NCBI GenBank assembly: GCA_018993265.1
Contig: JAGKSW010000037.1
Coordinates: forward strand, 1-64,000
Length of the DNA: 64,000 nucleotides
Direction: 5' to 3'
Source: Nostoc sp. TH1S01
Lineage (GTDB): Bacteria; Cyanobacteriota; Cyanobacteriia; Cyanobacteriales; Nostocaceae
A model generated the notes under the pieces. That model searched no databases. It was not told the origin of the DNA and worked only from the letters and a program-made list of their open reading frames with translations. The translations under genes were made by a program, and so were the position numbers. Of this stretch, positions 27,182-35,778 are shown piece by piece (the stretch's first letter is position 1; each line of letters begins with the position of its first letter).

Positions 27182-28864
27182 TTAGTAAGAATTTTGTGGA
27201 ACTGCAACCTCCATCGCTTCATCGATTAGTTGCAGTAAATGCTGTTTTAAAGTTTCTAAACCTAATCGCTCAGTTGCTGAGATAAATACAGCTTGCGGAT
27301 AATTTTGTTGAGCTACTGCTAAAGTTTCGCTATTTACTTGGTCAATCTTATTAAAGGCAATTAAAACTTGTTCGGGAATGGCAGACATTTCGTTGAGTAT
27401 GGCTTGCACACTAGCAATATGACTTTCCCAAGCTGGATGGGATAAATCTATAAGATGAAGTAAAGCATCAGCCTCAGTTACTTCTTCTAATGTGGCACGA
27501 AATGCGTCTACAAGTGCTGGGGGTAATTCGTGAATAAACCCTACTGTATCTGTGAGTAGAATTGTTCTGCGTTCTTGAGTTTCTGAGTTTGTAATTACTA
27601 CTTTGCGCGTTGTTGGGTCGAGGGTGGCAAATAATTGATCTGCGGTGTAAACTTCAGCGTTGGTTAATACATTGAGTAAAGTTGATTTACCTGCATTCGT
27701 ATATCCGACTAATGCAATAACTGGAATTTCTTGCTGTTGTCGCTGTTGTCTGATGCGGGCGCGATGTGCTTGTAATTGGTTGACTTCTTGTTGTAGTTGA
27801 GCAATTCGCCGTTGAATTGTCCTTCGTTCTGTTTCTAGTTTCGTTTCACCAGGCCCCCGCGTGCCAATGCCTGCACCTAATCTCGACATTTCCTGACCAC
27901 GACCCCGTAGTCGAGGTAACATATATTCGAGTTGTGCTAGTTCTACTTGTAATTTACCTTCTTGAGTGCGAGCGCGTTGAGCAAAAATATCTAAAATTAC
28001 CTCTGTACGGTCAACAACTCGAATGCCAATTTCATGTTCTAAGTTACGCGCTTGAGATGGAGAAATATCTCGGTCAAATACGATTAAATTTGCGCCTAAC
28101 TTTTGCGCTAAAAATTTGATTTCTTCAACTTTGCCTTTGCCAACAACTGTTTGTGGATGTGGTTGAGCGCGTTTTTGTTGCATTGTGTCCAAAACAATTC
28201 CTTCAGCACTATCTACTAAACGTGCTAGTTCTGCTAGTCCATCTGCAAATCTTTGGGCAGAAATATCATCTGTTTGAACTCCGACAAGCAAGACTCTATC
28301 TTGTTCGGAAATAATTTCTTGGGGTAATACTATTCCGCCTGCATCGGAAATATCTTTTTCCCATTCAGCAACTAAATCGCTAAAGTCTTGTTCGGTTAAA
28401 TCATCTAAACTAAGGGCAGGTGAAACTATCCAAGGTTTTTCTAACTCAGGGATGAGATAGGCTAAAAAAGCATCTTCGGCTTGGTTATTCAAGACAGTTA
28501 TAGTTACTAAAGCATCTAAACGCTGGCGTGCCATTGCAATCAATGCTGTTTCATCTGGGGCTGCTGATTTAAATTGCGTGGCAATACAACGAATTCCTAT
28601 CAAACGTTCTGCACTACGCCGAGGTAATTCTTCTGTGGGGATTTGAGTTTGATTTGGTGTGCCTACAGCAATACGGAGAATTTGCCCACGCCGATTAATA
28701 TAACAACAAACAGGATGTTGAATTTCGCCACTCATTGCTGCTAATTTTTGAGCAAATTCTAGTGTGAGAAATCTGTCTGCTGGTTGCCGCTCTTCGTAAA
28801 GTTGTTGTAGTTTTTTCAGGTGACTTGATTTTATGCCTTGAATGTTGCCGTAAATATTTTGCAT
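27182..28864 (-). CDS. hflX: Ribosome-associated GTPase HflX
   Basis: 560 residues, longer than the roughly 430 of E. coli because of an N-terminal domain of some 130 residues common in cyanobacteria. The HflX domain has VVGKGKVEEI, VVDRTEVILDIFAQRARTQEGK and LPRLRGRG; the GTPase has G1 GYTNAGKST (near residue 390), DTVGFI (G3) and NKID (G4). HflX splits stalled 70S ribosomes after heat stress. First gene of a probable operon with isoaspartyl peptidase and ATP-grasp ligase. Confidence 0.93.
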   Translation of the reverse strand: MQNIYGNIQGIKSSHLKKLQQLYEERQPADRFLTLEFAQKLAAMSGEIQHPVCCYINRRGQILRIAVGTPNQTQIPTEELPRRSAERLIGIRCIATQFKSAAPDETALIAMARQRLDALVTITVLNNQAEDAFLAYLIPELEKPWIVSPALSLDDLTEQDFSDLVAEWEKDISDAGGIVLPQEIISEQDRVLLVGVQTDDISAQRFADGLAELARLVDSAEGIVLDTMQQKRAQPHPQTVVGKGKVEEIKFLAQKLGANLIVFDRDISPSQARNLEHEIGIRVVDRTEVILDIFAQRARTQEGKLQVELAQLEYMLPRLRGRGQEMSRLGAGIGTRGPGETKLETERRTIQRRIAQLQQEVNQLQAHRARIRQQRQQQEIPVIALVGYTNAGKSTLLNVLTNAEVYTADQLFATLDPTTRKVVITNSETQERRTILLTDTVGFIHELPPALVDAFRATLEEVTEADALLHLIDLSHPAWESHIASVQAILNEMSAIPEQVLIAFNKIDQVNSETLAVAQQNYPQAVFISATERLGLETLKQHLLQLIDEAMEVAVPQNSY

Positions 28865-29263
28865 AAATATAGCAATCCTATTTGATTTCTAAAGTAATGG
28901 TTGAGGCAGGGAATAGGGAATAGGGAGTAGAAAGTGGGGAGTAGATTTGTTTGTAGTTAATTTAGGACTGCTATATAAAAATTTGAAATATATTTTTAAA
29001 TCTTGTAACGTCAAATCTTAGCCTGTTTAACGCAAAGGTAAACAGAGGGGTTCACTAGATGATTCGCTATATTCCAAAATATTTTAGTGTATTTTCATAG
29101 AGAATTGGTATTAGGTGCAAGACTTACTTTTAAAGATGTTTATTTTATAATTATCTGTTTTAATCTCAAGTTAATCTATCAAGCGAAACAACTAAATAAA
29201 CTTGCTCACTCTATCTAAAGAAGGTTTATTTGAGTTTTGCTAAAAACCAGACTCAACTATTAA
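28865..29263. other. Intergenic with STRR run
   Basis: At 28909-28945 there is a heptamer run of the gggaata/gggagta type. Otherwise AT-rich, containing the hflX promoter region on the minus strand. No gene seen. Confidence 0.4.
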
Positions 29264-29827
29264 CTATGCAACTGTAAAAGTATAAGTATCGCCGTGGTTG
29301 AGGTATTTAACTTTATGTTCTAAGCCTGCTTGTATTACAGCTTGTTGAAAATCTTCTAGGGGTAACTTAAAAACGGTGTAATCATTGAAATGAATTGGTA
29401 TGGTTGTGTGTGGAGCAATAATTTGAATTGCTTGTACACCTTGTTTGGCATCCATTGTTAGCAAAATACCATAAGCTTTTGTGCCGCCCAAATGTATTAA
29501 AGCTAAATCAATATGAGGATATCTTTGCGGAATCTCATGCAGGTGTTTGTGGATTAAGGTATCACCAGTGATGTAGAGGCGAAACTTAGTTTCTAAATTG
29601 GGTGTTTGAAACTCTAGCATACTACCCATGACAGGCGGTAGGACTGCTTTTAAAATACTAGGCCCATGTATTCCTGGCATGGAAGTAATACAAAGGTTAG
29701 CATCGCCTTTAGTAACAGTTAATGATTCCCAAATTTTGAGGGGTTGCGGTGAGTTAAAACCTTTTTGTTGCAGGTCTGCGGCTGCGTGATGTGTAGTAAT
29801 TATAAGTTTGGGTATTGAGGATGCCAA
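29264..29827 (-). pseudogene. Headless metallo-beta-lactamase-fold hydrolase
   Basis: 187 residues corresponding to the C-terminal part of an MBL-fold (UlaG-like) hydrolase: FRLYITGDTLIH, DLALIHLGG and PIHFNDYTVFKLPLEDF (late metal histidine). The N-terminal part with the HxHxDH zinc motif is absent; similarity begins at PKLIITTHHAAADLQQKGF. The frame overlaps the 3' end of galE by 28 bases, in another phase, and its first residues (MASSIP) are galE sequence read out of frame. A deletion that removed the head of this gene and the tail of galE explains the layout. Probably inactive. Confidence 0.7.
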
Positions 29828-30738
29828 CCTAATTTGTTTCGGGCTTTATCACTACTGCCGACTAAAATGGGTGGGTCTCCGGCTCGACGATCGCATTCTA
29901 CAATTTTGATATCTTTACCTGTGATTTTTTTGGCGGTTTCAATAACTTCTCGTACTGAAAAGCCACTACCATTACCCAGGTTAAATACTGCGCTTTCGCC
30001 TGCTTCTAATAAATATTTTAAACCTAAAATATGAGCTTGGGCTAAATCATTAACATGAATATAATCACGGATACATGTACCATCAGGTGTAGGATAATCT
30101 GTACCAAAAATCATTATAGATTCTCTTTTACCCAAAGCAGCTTGTAACACTAGCGGAATGAGGTGTGTTTCGGGGTTGTGGTCTTCGCCTAGCATTCCAT
30201 TAGGGTCAGCCCCAGCAGCATTAAAATAACGAAAGCTGACAGATTTGAGATTGTAAGCATGATCAAAATCTGACAGAATTTTTTCTACTATCCACTTAGT
30301 AGTGGCATAGGGACTAATGGGGTTTTGGGGATGGTCTTCTGTTAGGGGAATAAATTGAGGTACACCATAAAGAGCGCAAGTCGAAGAAAAGATAAACTTA
30401 TTAATTGATGCAGCTAACATTGCTTCTAACAATGTCAAGGTGCCGACCACATTATTGCGGTAATATTTAGCAGGCTCAGTTACAGATTCACCTACTGCAA
30501 TGTAGGCAGCAAAGTGCATAACTGCGGCTATATTGTGGGTAGAAAAGATATTATCAAGCAGAGGGCGATCGCTCATATCACCAACAATCAGTTTTACCTG
30601 CAAAACCTCCTCGACAATTTCTCGATGTCCATTAGAAAGATTATCTAAAACAATAACTTCATATCCTGCGTTTTTTAGGGCTAATACTGCATGAGAGCCA
30701 ATGTATCCGGCTCCGCCTGTAACTAAAATGGTTGGCAT
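29800..30738 (-). CDS. galE: UDP-glucose 4-epimerase, C-terminally truncated
   Basis: 312 residues of an extended SDR. GGAGYIGSH binds NAD, FSSTCALYG supplies Ser/Thr and SPYATTKWIVE the catalytic Tyr and Lys; FRYFNAAGADP and NLGNGSGFSVREVI are typical of GalE. The family normally continues about 20 residues beyond LGWHPQYPNL; here the frame ends at that point, where metallo-beta-lactamase sequence begins. The active site is complete, but the last helix is lost, so stability is uncertain. It normally interconverts UDP-glucose and UDP-galactose for polysaccharides. It follows the GH1-RmlD fusion on the same strand. Confidence 0.85.
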   Translation of the reverse strand: MPTILVTGGAGYIGSHAVLALKNAGYEVIVLDNLSNGHREIVEEVLQVKLIVGDMSDRPLLDNIFSTHNIAAVMHFAAYIAVGESVTEPAKYYRNNVVGTLTLLEAMLAASINKFIFSSTCALYGVPQFIPLTEDHPQNPISPYATTKWIVEKILSDFDHAYNLKSVSFRYFNAAGADPNGMLGEDHNPETHLIPLVLQAALGKRESIMIFGTDYPTPDGTCIRDYIHVNDLAQAHILGLKYLLEAGESAVFNLGNGSGFSVREVIETAKKITGKDIKIVECDRRAGDPPILVGSSDKARNKLGWHPQYPNL

Positions 30739-30763
30739 AACAAATGTAAGCTAGTGAATTACG

Positions 30764-30844
30764 AATGTGAGGCGACACATTATTGATGTGAGGCAACACA
30801 TTGTGAATGTCAAACGACGCATGATTAATGTGAGGCGACACATT
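30764..30844. repeat. Four tandem mini-palindromes AATGTG-n6-CACATT
   Basis: Units of about 18 bases with the core aatgtgaggcgacacatt recur at 30764-30781, about 30785-30802, 30806-30826 (diverged, gaatgtcaaacgacgcatga) and 30827-30844. Each unit is itself an inverted repeat, so four small hairpins could form. The array fills the gap between the GH1-RmlD fusion and galE and touches the stop codon of the former. Spacing is 20-22 bases without unique spacers. Confidence 0.8.
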
Positions 30845-33074
30845 ACAATCGCAGGGTAGTAAACAATAAATTTTTGCTGATTTCATCAAAGTAGCGGGAC
30901 ATAGCACTATCAAGGCAAGGCATAATTTCACCGCGATCGCTACCAAGTACACTGTAAGTTGGGCGAGGCGCAACTAAACCTAGTTCTTGTGTCGGTAGTG
31001 CCACCAAATTATTAATACTCACACCAGCTTGTTTTGCTGCTAATTTTGCCAAATCAGCCCAGGCGATCGCACTTTTGTTAGCTAAGTGCCATAAACCGCT
31101 TTCACCATCAATTAATAAATCAAGGCTTGCATGAACCAAATCCGGCACATAAGTTGGTGAAACAACTGCATCCGCCGCCGCTACAAAGGTATTACCAGCA
31201 CTGAGTTGACGCAAAGCAATGGTGACAAAGTTATACTCATCCCACGGCCCAAAAAATGCACTGGTGCGAATTATTAGTGATGCAGGATAAGCTTGTAACA
31301 CTAGCTTTTCTGCTAACACTTTACTGCCACCATATACATTTAACGGGGCAGCAGCATCACTTTCTACATAAGGTTTAGTTACAGCACCATTGAAGACTAA
31401 ATCTGAGGAAAAAGTTAACAGTGCGGCGTTATGTTGAGCGCAAGCAGTAGCTAAAATTGCTGCACCTTCCGTATTGATTTTTAAACAAATATGAGGTTCG
31501 CGTTCTGCATCATCTACTCGTACATATCCCGCAGCGTTGACAACTGCCCAAGGCTTTAACTCGCCCAGCACAGCATCCACAGCAGCAGGATTAGTAATAT
31601 CCATTTCTTGACGTGACAGTAAGCGATAGGAAATCCCGCGCAATTCACACAACCGCGCAAAGGCTTTTCCTAATGTTCCGCTTGCGCCGATTATCACTAG
31701 AGGAGGAGTTGGGGTAATTTTTTCGCCACTCACCACTCCCCACTCACCACTACCCTCATTAATACAGCTAACGGCTGGGTATAGTAAACGCTCTGGACGA
31801 TGCCACCATCCTGGAGTAGTTAGTAAAGGATGATTGGGTTGCTGACCAGTGGCTAAATCACAAACTAATTTAGCGATCGCAGTTGGTCTAGGATGGGGGG
31901 AACGCAAATCAAATACACCTGATTCGTAATAGCCAACTGAACGCGTTACTAAACTATTCCAATCGTAGCTGCCTAAAAGCGACCAAGCTGTAATTGCGCG
32001 TATATCTACATCTTCAGCTTGTAATTCTTGTGCAGCATTCCACGCCTCGTAAAACCAGCGCAATTGTTCTTCACGGGTGCAACTGAGATGAACTTCTGTG
32101 ACAGCTAGTGGTAAGTGATAGCGTTCCCATGCTTCTTGCAGTAATGTATACATCCCTGCGACATTATCAGCACAAACCCGTACCGCCTCAACATCTGCAT
32201 ATTGATCTTTGCCATTACCTCCGTATGTCCAAGTCGGATAGTTTTCTAGATGTTCATCTAAAAAGTGATCGCTAGTGAGGTAATGATTAATGCCAATAAT
32301 ATCTGGTGGACAATAAATATTTTGAGAAAATGCTTCTAGTTCTGCTTCACTAATGCCACAGTAGCGTAAGTAACCCCACATAGAATGAGTTGGGGTGATG
32401 CGACCACACAATAAATCAAAACTTAACCAACGACGTTCGTTTTCAAATTCTGCTTGATAGGCTAGTTTTGATGTACTGTAAGTTTTACCCAAATCCTCAG
32501 TTTGCACAAGTTGAGCATTGGCGTTAACTTCTCGAATTGCTTGCATAGAAAGTGCGATCGCCCGACACTCTCCCAACAAGGCACAAGCAAAAGTAAAATC
32601 ATCCCGTCCATGTGGATACCAGTGACCATACATCCCACTAAATCTTGCTGTTGTCAGTGGTTCATTGACAGGCGTGTAATGTGTTATCCAAGGATATCGC
32701 TCGGCAACCGCACGGGCAAACAAAGCTAATTTTTGGGGAAATTCTGGATCGATTAAACTAGTATCACGCGTCCCGCTACCATGATGTACTAATCCTACAA
32801 TGGGAGTAATCCCAAGTTCCCGTAATCGCTTTAATCGCACATCCGACCAAGACCAATCAGCATTTTCTAATCCATTGGGCGCAACTCTTTCCCACAGCAC
32901 CGGGTAGCGAATTTTCTTGATACCAAGTTGGGCAAATAAATCTAAGTCATCTAAACGTGTTGCATGACCATTGCGTTCTAGCTGGTCAAAATAGTCATCA
33001 CCTACACGATTGACTGTACACTCTACACCAGCCCAAACTTCCACAGGATATTTTGGATTGACGGCAAAAGTCAT
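30843..33074 (-). CDS. Fusion of GH1-like glycosidase and dTDP-4-dehydrorhamnose reductase
   Basis: 743 residues, two enzymes in one chain. Residues 1-435 form a family 1 glycoside hydrolase-like barrel: acid/base Glu138 in TPVNEPLT, nucleophile Glu328 in AVTEVHLS, and INHYLTSD. Residues 459-743 are an RmlD-type SDR: LVIIGASGTLGKAF, TFSSDLVFNG and YGGSKVLAEKL (catalytic Tyr and Lys). RmlD makes dTDP-rhamnose; the partner domain may trim or transfer rhamnosylated glycans. The linker (441-453, EGSGEWGVVSGEK) is encoded by a heptamer repeat. galE follows in the same direction, suggesting surface polysaccharide or glycolipid synthesis. The fusion itself is known to me from other Nostocales. Confidence 0.88.
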   Translation of the reverse strand: MTFAVNPKYPVEVWAGVECTVNRVGDDYFDQLERNGHATRLDDLDLFAQLGIKKIRYPVLWERVAPNGLENADWSWSDVRLKRLRELGITPIVGLVHHGSGTRDTSLIDPEFPQKLALFARAVAERYPWITHYTPVNEPLTTARFSGMYGHWYPHGRDDFTFACALLGECRAIALSMQAIREVNANAQLVQTEDLGKTYSTSKLAYQAEFENERRWLSFDLLCGRITPTHSMWGYLRYCGISEAELEAFSQNIYCPPDIIGINHYLTSDHFLDEHLENYPTWTYGGNGKDQYADVEAVRVCADNVAGMYTLLQEAWERYHLPLAVTEVHLSCTREEQLRWFYEAWNAAQELQAEDVDIRAITAWSLLGSYDWNSLVTRSVGYYESGVFDLRSPHPRPTAIAKLVCDLATGQQPNHPLLTTPGWWHRPERLLYPAVSCINEGSGEWGVVSGEKITPTPPLVIIGASGTLGKAFARLCELRGISYRLLSRQEMDITNPAAVDAVLGELKPWAVVNAAGYVRVDDAEREPHICLKINTEGAAILATACAQHNAALLTFSSDLVFNGAVTKPYVESDAAAPLNVYGGSKVLAEKLVLQAYPASLIIRTSAFFGPWDEYNFVTIALRQLSAGNTFVAAADAVVSPTYVPDLVHASLDLLIDGESGLWHLANKSAIAWADLAKLAAKQAGVSINNLVALPTQELGLVAPRPTYSVLGSDRGEIMPCLDSAMSRYFDEISKNLLFTTLRL
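31726..31753. repeat. STRR heptamer run inside a coding sequence
   Basis: Four heptamers (ccactca, ccactcc, ccactca, ccactac) stand in tandem inside the GH1-RmlD gene and encode its interdomain linker. The same GAGTGGTGAGTGGGG-type repeats are normally intergenic in this genome. Confidence 0.8.
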
Positions 33075-33102
33075 AATTTATATAAATTTGTAATTCAAAA
33101 TC

Positions 33103-33258
33103 TCATGAAAAATACTCAGCGTCACTCCGCGCTGACTCAGGCGATGCTCCACTTAAAGTTTGTTTCTTCACTAATTCTGATAACTTTGTTTCACCGGCTT
33201 CTGTTGCTTTTATTTGATTAAACACGTTAGCTTTTGTTTGGGATTTTTTTTGTGTCAT
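33103..33258 (-). CDS. Small basic hypothetical protein
   Basis: 51 residues from ATG 33258 (MTQKKSQTKANVFNQIKATE). It is lysine-rich and helical at first; the end (LSGASPESARSDAEYFS) is translated from a dispersed repeat (tggagcatcgcctgagtcag on the minus strand). A longer frame starts at 33306. I see no family and no good ribosome binding site. It may be a real small gene whose 3' end was replaced by a repeat, or no gene at all. Confidence 0.3.
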   Translation of the reverse strand: MTQKKSQTKANVFNQIKATEAGETKLSELVKKQTLSGASPESARSDAEYFS

Positions 33259-33396
33259 ATTGTTCGTGTTGTATGGAACAAAGTCCAATGTTAGCGATAT
33301 TGACAAATAACAAGATAAATATTTAACTATTAAATTTATTTTTTGCTAAAAAATGAGTTAAATAAATACCAGGATGATTTGCATATAGTATTCCTA

Positions 33397-33757
33397 AGAG
33401 GATGTCTGAAAACTTTTTGGTGTTGTATTTAAGACTTGTAGATCCCCCTAAATCCCAGGGCTGTTTCATTCCCTAAAAGCCACTAAATTACAAGCGTATC
33501 AACCAAAAAAATCAGGTAGTTCAACAACTTAATTTTCTGATGAAGCAGGCGATCACACTTAAATTTACTGGTTGAAACAGTAATTTTTCGATTGCCGACT
33601 CACTAAAATTTCTGGCTGATACTCTTGACAAAATCCTCATCTGAGCGAATGAAACAGCCCTGCCCTTAAAAAGGGGGACTTTAACTCTGGTTCCCCCCTT
33701 TTTAAGGGGGGCTAGGGGGGATGAAGCGCAATATTTAATACTTCTCAGACATCCTCT
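33397..33757. mobile_element. Outer MITE with 13-bp inverted ends
   Basis: agaggatgtctga (33397-33409) is mirrored by tcagacatcctct (33745-33757). Inside are the T/A- and C/G-rich blocks gatccccctaaatccc on the left and an internal inverted repeat of the cttaaaaagg type on the right (33664-33719), a structure often seen in Nostocales MITEs. There is no transposase. The right half is intact, the left half is split by a second element at 33456-33662. Confidence 0.75.
33456..33662. mobile_element. Inner MITE inserted in the outer MITE
   Basis: cagggctgtttcattc (33456-33471) and gaatgaaacagccctg (33647-33662) are perfect 16-base terminal inverted repeats bounding 207 bases without coding capacity. 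The element splits the aaatccc/cccttaaa block of the surrounding MITE, so it is the younger insertion. Confidence 0.75.
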
Positions 33758-34179
33758 AAATGAGAATCAAACAAATCTGTTACCTGTTTATTTTCTTGAC
33801 GAATCAGTTTGTAAATTAAATAGGATTACTAGACATTACCTAAAATTATGCTAATTACTAAAAGGTAGATGATCTTACTAGCCTCTACTTCTACCTCTAG
33901 ATACAGAGCTTGATGTATGTCTAAAGATTAAAATATTAAGACAATATGTTCAAACAAATATAAAAATATTTTTATTTTCCCCAATTTCTTGGATAAATTA
34001 AATAAAAAATAAATATTCAGCAGGCTCATCAAGACAGGCAAATGCTTAAGCTTGAATAATTAAATTATGTATTTTATATAACAATTTATTTTAAGATAGA
34101 TGCCCTTCTAGCGAGAGAGGTGATGATTAGTAATTGCTATTAATGTGCTGATTAATAGCACAATTTATAGTCGACACTC

Positions 34180-34779
34180 ATGTTTAATTTTCTCAAACAA
34201 GTGAGCAGTTACGCTAAACATACTTTGTTAGCAGGCAGATATATAGGACAAGGGTTATCAGTAACTTTTGACCACATGCGCCGCCGCCCAATTACAGTAC
34301 AATATCCTTACGAAAAACTGATACCATCCGAAAGATTTCGCGGCAGGATTCACTTTGAATTTGATAAATGTATCTCTTGCGAAGTTTGTGTTCGCGTTTG
34401 TCCGATTAACCTGCCGGTAGTAGATTGGGAATTTAATAAAGAATTCAAGAAAAAAGAACTCAAACACTACAGTATTGACTTTGGAGTTTGTATTTTCTGC
34501 GGTAACTGTGTGGAATTTTGCCCCACAAACTGTCTGTCATTTACTGAAGAATATGAACTTTCTGTTTATGACCGTCACGAGTTGAACTTGGATAACGTGG
34601 CGATGGGACGATTACCTTACAAAGTGACTGAAGACGCAATGGTAACACCTTTAAGGGAATTAGTTTATTTACCAAAAGGAGTATTAGATCCTCACGGAGT
34701 GCCTGATGATGCTCATCGCACAGGTTTATTACCATCTGAGATTTTAGAGCAAGCTGTAGAAGATTTTAATCAACCGTAA
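34180..34779 (+). CDS. ndhI: NAD(P)H-quinone oxidoreductase subunit I (orphan copy)
   Basis: 199 residues. Two [4Fe-4S] motifs are complete: Cys64, 67, 70, 74 ([12 protein letters not shown]) and Cys104, 107, 110, 114 ([12 protein letters not shown]). The N-terminal amphipathic part ([20 protein letters not shown]) and [15 protein letters not shown] are typical of cyanobacterial NdhI, which passes electrons from ferredoxin to plastoquinone in NDH-1. Normally ndhI lies in ndhAIGE; here no other ndh gene is near, and several positions differ from the usual sequence (e.g. CISC for CIAC, the C-terminal 20 residues). This looks like a second, diverged copy. It is followed after 31 bases by a DUF4142 gene. 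Confidence 0.9.
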   Translation: MFNFLKQVSSYAKHTLLAGRYIGQGLSVTFDHMRRRPITVQYPYEKLIPSERFRGRIHFEFDKCISCEVCVRVCPINLPVVDWEFNKEFKKKELKHYSIDFGVCIFCGNCVEFCPTNCLSFTEEYELSVYDRHELNLDNVAMGRLPYKVTEDAMVTPLRELVYLPKGVLDPHGVPDDAHRTGLLPSEILEQAVEDFNQP

Positions 34780-34810
34780 AAATTCAGGAGTTTCAAAGGA
34801 AAGTTAATCA

Positions 34811-35473
34811 ATGAATTTACCACAAAGGAGATTTACCAGAAAATTCATTAATTTCATTAATATTTTTGGCATTAGTACAGTTATTGTTAATTTTTCCTCT
34901 ACAGCTTTTTCTGCTAGTCATTCAATTACCGCACTGTTTTCGCAGAACATATCATCAACCAGCGAAATTAGAAAAATTACCCAAACATCAACGGATAGAA
35001 ATCCAGGGTTAAGCAGACCAAAACAGAGTTTAAGTGAGCTTGATAGATTATACGTCACAGAAGCGGCTCAGGGAGGAATGACAGAAATCCAAATGGCAAA
35101 ATTAGCATTGCAGAGGTCGAGAAATAATGAAGTCAAACAATTTGCTCAACAGATGATTCAAGAGCATATACCTGTTAATCAACAACTAATGCAGCTAGCC
35201 AACCAAAAAAGAATCACTATACCAACCACTTTAGGGCCAAAATATCAGGCTGCGATCGCTCGACTCTCACAATTTTCTGGCGGAAATTTTGACCAAGCTT
35301 ATAAAGAAGAAGCGGGTATTAACTTACATACGGAATATTTGGTTGTGCAACGGCGGGAGTCACAATTTGGTCAAGACTCTGATTTACAGGGATTTGCTAG
35401 TAAAAACATTCCCATTGCCTTAAAACACTTGCAAATGGGTCAACGCTTATTAACTCAAACTACACCACGATAA
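34811..35473 (+). CDS. DUF4142 exported ferritin-like protein
   Basis: 220 residues. A signal or anchor sequence (FINIFGISTVIVNFSSTAFS) is followed by a Ser/Thr-rich linker and, from about residue 75, a four-helix DUF4142 domain: LDRLYVTEAAQGGMTEIQMA, SRNNEVKQFAQQMIQEHIPV, ..YKEEAGINLHTEYLVVQRRE. Such proteins reside outside the plasma membrane; a metal-binding or redox-stress role has been suggested but is not established. AAGGAAAG precedes ATG 34811. Likely cotranscribed with ndhI. Confidence 0.82.
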   Translation: MNLPQRRFTRKFINFINIFGISTVIVNFSSTAFSASHSITALFSQNISSTSEIRKITQTSTDRNPGLSRPKQSLSELDRLYVTEAAQGGMTEIQMAKLALQRSRNNEVKQFAQQMIQEHIPVNQQLMQLANQKRITIPTTLGPKYQAAIARLSQFSGGNFDQAYKEEAGINLHTEYLVVQRRESQFGQDSDLQGFASKNIPIALKHLQMGQRLLTQTTPR

Positions 35474-35587
35474 AGTCGCCATAATTCTAGTAACTTATAT
35501 CCTGTTCGCTGAGCAGTCATAATTTCAGATATTTGTGCAAAAAATACCAAATCCTCAGCCATAGGTTCTAACCTATGGCTGACTGAC

Positions 35588-35737
35588 TTATGGCATGGGA
35601 TGGAAGAGAAGATCAGGGAAAAAGTAATTAATAATTGCCCAAGTAGAAAAAGCAATTGAGATTGCAAGTACAGCAAGCACTGGTGCAAGGGAAAGATACT
35701 TCACAAAATATCTTTGTTGGTCGCCTGATTTCTGCAT
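35588..35737 (-). CDS. psaJ: Photosystem I subunit IX (PsaJ), second-copy type
   Basis: A 49-residue protein, ATG at 35737 after AGGAGT, stop at 35588-35590. The sequence begins MQKSGDQQRYFVKYLSLAPV, continues with one hydrophobic helix and ends NYFFPDLLFHPMP; the FFPDLLFHP ending and YL-S-APV start are diagnostic of PsaJ, the small subunit that holds PsaF at the edge of photosystem I. In most cyanobacteria psaJ follows psaF; here the upstream gene on the same strand is a DUF4383 protein (41-base gap). The middle (AFSTWAI) differs from ordinary PsaJ as I recall it, so I take this as a paralogue. Confidence 0.85.
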   Translation of the reverse strand: MQKSGDQQRYFVKYLSLAPVLAVLAISIAFSTWAIINYFFPDLLFHPMP

Positions 35738-35778
35738 ATAATACTCCTAAAACATTTCAAGATTTAACTTTGCCAAGA

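Noticed and set aside
30764-30844. Possible small CRISPR array
   Set aside because: Units are about 18 bases, each self-palindromic, with almost no spacers and one strongly diverged copy; no cas genes are present.
30659-30973. 104-residue minus-strand ORF with repeated PHI-N motifs
   Set aside because: It is the palindrome array at 30764-30844 and parts of two real genes read in another frame; the repeated peptide comes from the repeat DNA.
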